From: Thermotogae bacterium
Lineage (GTDB): Bacteria; Thermotogota; Thermotogae; UBA12178
Direction of reading: 5' to 3'
NCBI GenBank assembly: GCA_003641795.1
Contig: QNAP01000079.1
Location: 1-7,661, forward strand
Length of the DNA stretch: 7,661 nucleotides
The notes beneath the pieces are model-generated. The model was given only the letters and a program-made list of their open reading frames with translations, did no database searches and was not told the origin of the DNA. Below, piece after piece: positions 6,832-7,661 of this stretch. Within the stretch, counting starts at the first letter, position 1. The number at the start of each line of letters is the position of its first letter. The position numbers were made by a program, and so were the translations under genes.

Positions 6832-6918
6832 GCCGAGGTGGCGGAACTGGCAGACGCGCATGACTCAGGATCATGTGGGCATTTGCCCGTGCGGGTTCAA
6901 ATCCCGCCCTCGGCACCA
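6832..6918 (+). tRNA. tRNA-Leu, anticodon CAG
   Basis: The acceptor stem pairs GCCGAGG (6832-6838) with CCTCGGC (6908-6914), followed by A and an encoded CCA. The anticodon stem is CATGA/TCATG (6859-6863 with 6871-6875), with loop CTCAGGA and anticodon CAG at 6866-6868, reading CUG leucine codons. A long class II variable arm (GGGC-ATTT-GCCC, about 6877-6888) is as expected for tRNA-Leu. The T arm is GCGGG-TTCAAAT-CCCGC (6891-6907). All arms are intact. It lies 13 bases before tRNA-Arg and is probably co-transcribed with it. Confidence 0.97.
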
Positions 6919-6931
6919 GTTTGTTTCCCTT

Positions 6932-7006
6932 GCCCCCGTAGTTCAACGGATAGAACGGCGGATTCCTAATCCGCAAATGGAGGTTCGATTCCTCCCGGGG
7001 GCACCA
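6932..7006 (+). tRNA. tRNA-Arg, anticodon CCT
   Basis: The acceptor stem pairs GCCCCCG (6932-6938) with CGGGGGC (6996-7002), followed by A and an encoded CCA. The anticodon stem is GCGGA/TCCGC (6958-6962 with 6970-6974), with loop TTCCTAA and anticodon CCT at 6965-6967, reading AGG codons. The T-loop TTCGATT (6984-6990) and its stem are intact. Length is 75 bases. It lies 13 bases after tRNA-Leu in a two-gene unit. Confidence 0.97.
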
Positions 7007-7012
7007 CTTACC

Positions 7013-7058
7013 TTCATGCATTTCCTGTATCTACGCACAATTGTCTGCATGAACTTTT
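7013..7058 (+). terminator. Possible weak terminator or processing hairpin after the tRNA pair
   Basis: A perfect 8-bp inverted repeat, TTCATGCA (7013-7020) and TGCATGAA (7046-7053), encloses a 25-base loop and is followed by CTTTT. The long loop, modest GC and only four T residues make it a poor intrinsic terminator, but it starts seven bases after the tRNA-Arg CCA. Inside the loop is a short palindrome ACAATTGT (7037-7044). Confidence 0.35.
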
Positions 7059-7097
7059 AGGGTGTCTCAAAAATCAGTAACAACCAAAAATGACTCT

Positions 7098-7140
7098 CGC
7101 GAAGAATAGAGATAGGGATTTCACATTGCAGAATGCCTGT
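7098..7140 (+). repeat. Repeat module 1, copy A (43 bp)
   Basis: It begins CGCGAAGAATAGAG and continues through GATTTCACATTGCAGAATGC. It is identical to the copy at 7268-7310 except at two positions (7114 A versus G, 7137 C versus T), exactly 170 bases away. It contains a small palindrome CATT-GCAG-AATG. Confidence 0.9.
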
Positions 7141-7245
7141 TGTGCTCCGCTTCTTCCCTCGCTCGCACTCACAAACGGGCACTTCCATGAAGAGAAAGTG
7201 ACGAATCCCACACGCTCACACAGCTTGCACTCGCTTTCTCCCTCC

Positions 7246-7275
7246 TTCGCATCCACAAAACGACCCACGCGAAGA
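7246..7275 (+). repeat. Repeat module 3, left arm of a perfect 30-bp inverted repeat
   Basis: It begins TTCGCATCCACAAAACGACC and ends CACGCGAAGA. It is the exact reverse complement of 7629-7658 over 30 bases, and the match breaks one base beyond on both sides. A shorter direct relative, GCATCC-gt-ACAAAACGACC, lies at 7560-7578. Confidence 0.92.
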
Positions 7276-7335
7276 ATAGAGATGGGGATTTCACATTGCA
7301 GAATGCTTGTCTTGCGAAGCGCCGAAGCGAACACT
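7268..7335 (+). repeat. Repeat module 1, copy B (68 bp, joining both halves)
   Basis: Positions 7268-7310 match copy A with two differences. Positions 7287-7335 match copy C (7414-7462) over 49 bases with one difference. Copy B therefore shows that the parts shared with A and with C belong to one longer module. Its first eight bases are also the end of the 30-bp inverted-repeat arm 7246-7275. Confidence 0.9.
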
Positions 7336-7345
7336 TTCCTTCCGC

Positions 7346-7397
7346 CACTTCAGAATTCCTCACGATTACACAGCCTCGCGAGCGCCGAGTAAGCATC
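7346..7397 (+). repeat. Repeat module 2, first copy (52 bp)
   Basis: It begins CACTTCAGAATTCCTCACGA and ends GCGCCGAGTAAGCATC. It matches 7513-7564 at 48 of 52 positions, offset 167 bases. Its 3' part resembles the end of module 1 (shared GCGCCGA core), suggesting an older internal duplication. Confidence 0.88.
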
Positions 7398-7413
7398 TTC
7401 TACCCTCCCCCTT

Positions 7414-7462
7414 GATTTCACATTGCAGAATGCCTGTCTTGCGAAGCGCCGAAGCGAACACT
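7414..7462 (+). repeat. Repeat module 1, copy C (49 bp)
   Basis: It starts GATTTCACATTGCAGAATGC and ends GCGCCGAAGCGAACACT, matching 7287-7335 with one mismatch, 127 bases downstream. It lacks the leading GAAGAATAGAG part seen in copies A and B, so the module has been truncated at its 5' side here. Confidence 0.9.
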
Positions 7463-7480
7463 CATACAAACGGGCACCGA

Positions 7481-7496
7481 GCTACACGGATGTAGC
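7481..7496. repeat. Small perfect hairpin GCTACA-CGGA-TGTAGC
   Basis: A 6-bp stem encloses a four-base CGGA loop in the segment that separates copy C of module 1 from the second copy of module 2. This segment is absent between the equivalent earlier copies. No T-run follows on the plus strand, so it is not a standard terminator. Confidence 0.6.
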
Positions 7497-7512
7497 GAGC
7501 ACTTCTCCTCAT

Positions 7513-7564
7513 CACTTCAGAATTCCTCACGATCACCCAGCCTCACGAGCGCCGAGTGAGCATC
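7513..7564 (+). repeat. Repeat module 2, second copy (52 bp)
   Basis: It matches 7346-7397 with four substitutions and no gaps. Its last bases (GCATC) merge into the short direct copy of module 3 at 7560-7578, so the modules are stacked head to tail here. Confidence 0.88.
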
Positions 7565-7655
7565 CGTACAAAACGACCTCGAAGCCGCACGGATGCAGCT
7601 GAGAGCGAAGCTGAAGCAGGAGGCTGAATCTTCGCGTGGGTCGTTTTGTGGATGC
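7560..7655. repeat. Long imperfect hairpin at the end of the repeat mosaic
   Basis: GCATCC plus ACAAAACGACC (7560-7565 and 7568-7578) pair with GGTCGTTTTGTGGATGC (7639-7655), giving 17 bp with a two-base bulge. CGAAG (7580-7584) can pair with CTTCG (7630-7634), and CAGCT (7596-7600) with AGCTG (7609-7613) at the tip. Together they suggest a stem-loop of about 96 nt that could form as RNA or as a cruciform. Whether it is transcribed is unknown. Confidence 0.55.
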
Positions 7656-7658
7656 GAA
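7629..7658 (-). repeat. Repeat module 3, inverted arm at the window edge
   Basis: This is the reverse complement of 7246-7275, with no mismatch over 30 bases and 353 bases between the arms. It ends three bases before the window does, so further repeat copies may follow. Confidence 0.92.
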
Positions 7659-7661
7659 CGA

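Larger units (their letters stand above)
7076..7661. repeat. Intergenic repeat mosaic, continuing past the window edge
   Basis: This stretch of nearly 590 bp contains no credible gene. It is built from at least three modules used more than once: one of 43-49 bp starting at 7098, 7268 and 7414; one of 52 bp at 7346 and 7513; and one of up to 30 bp found directly at 7246 and (shorter) 7560 and inverted at 7629. Spacing is irregular and filler differs between copies, for example an insert of about 40 bp within 7463-7512. Short open frames here change identity with each module, lack ribosome sites and overlap on both strands. The pattern resembles a dispersed intergenic repeat family or a non-autonomous element rather than a gene or CRISPR array. 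Confidence 0.8.

Noticed and set aside
6778..7060. Open frames of 63-91 codons crossing the tRNA pair on both strands
   Set aside because: They are read through two intact tRNA genes and have no ribosome site or plausible protein composition.
7060..7078. GGGTGTCTCAAAA-like end as an insertion-sequence terminus
   Set aside because: It resembles some IS ends, but no matching inverted copy or transposase fragment is seen in the window.
7074..7495. Open frames of 62-100 codons on both strands in the repeat region
   Set aside because: They overlap each other, recycle the same repeated peptides (such as ISHCRM or QAFCNVKS) from repeat modules, and lack ribosome sites.
7098..7564. CRISPR array
   Set aside because: Repeat lengths and spacings vary (127, 167 and 170 bp), copies are few and modular, and there are no uniform spacers or cas genes.

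Overview
The window looks like chromosomal DNA from a thermophilic, Thermotoga-like bacterium (Thermotogota, perhaps Pseudothermotoga). This is inferred from gene content (SpoVS in a non-sporulation setting, a DUF1385 membrane protein, a UVR-motif ClpC, an ABC-class PF09818 ATPase), strong GGAGGTGA-type ribosome sites, frequent GTG/TTG starts and tightly overlapped genes. A low-GC Gram-positive is the main alternative. No 16S or other phylogenetic marker is present, so the assignment is tentative.

Layout. (1) Positions 1-1085, plus strand: the last 54 codons of a probable nucleotide-sugar epimerase/dehydratase, joined by an ATGA overlap to a polyprenyl-phosphate sugar-phosphate transferase of the WecA/TagO group. 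Both fit a cell-surface polysaccharide operon. (2) Positions 957-4966, minus strand: clpC, spoVS, an unrecognised 86-residue protein and a DUF1385/YqhQ-like membrane protein, the last three overlapping one another. The DUF1385 gene runs 129 bp into the 3' end of the convergent transferase gene. (3) Positions 5027-6745, minus strand: an ABC-class P-loop ATPase upstream of clpC; clpC has its own extended -10 promoter in the 60-bp gap. (4) Positions 6755-6831: a divergent intergenic region with a self-complementary -10 box that could serve both the ATPase and the tRNAs. (5) Positions 6832-7006, plus strand: tRNA-Leu(CAG) and tRNA-Arg(CCT), both with encoded CCA, then a possible weak terminator. 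(6) About 7076-7661: no credible gene; a mosaic of direct and inverted repeat modules, cut by the window edge.

The polysaccharide genes act at the membrane on undecaprenyl-phosphate-linked sugars. ClpC is the unfoldase of a Clp protease. How SpoVS, the 86-residue protein and the DUF1385 protein relate to ClpC is not known, but their overlapping arrangement implies co-translation. The most unusual part is the terminal repeat mosaic, which has 43-52 bp direct repeats, a perfect 30-bp inverted repeat and a potential hairpin of about 96 nt.
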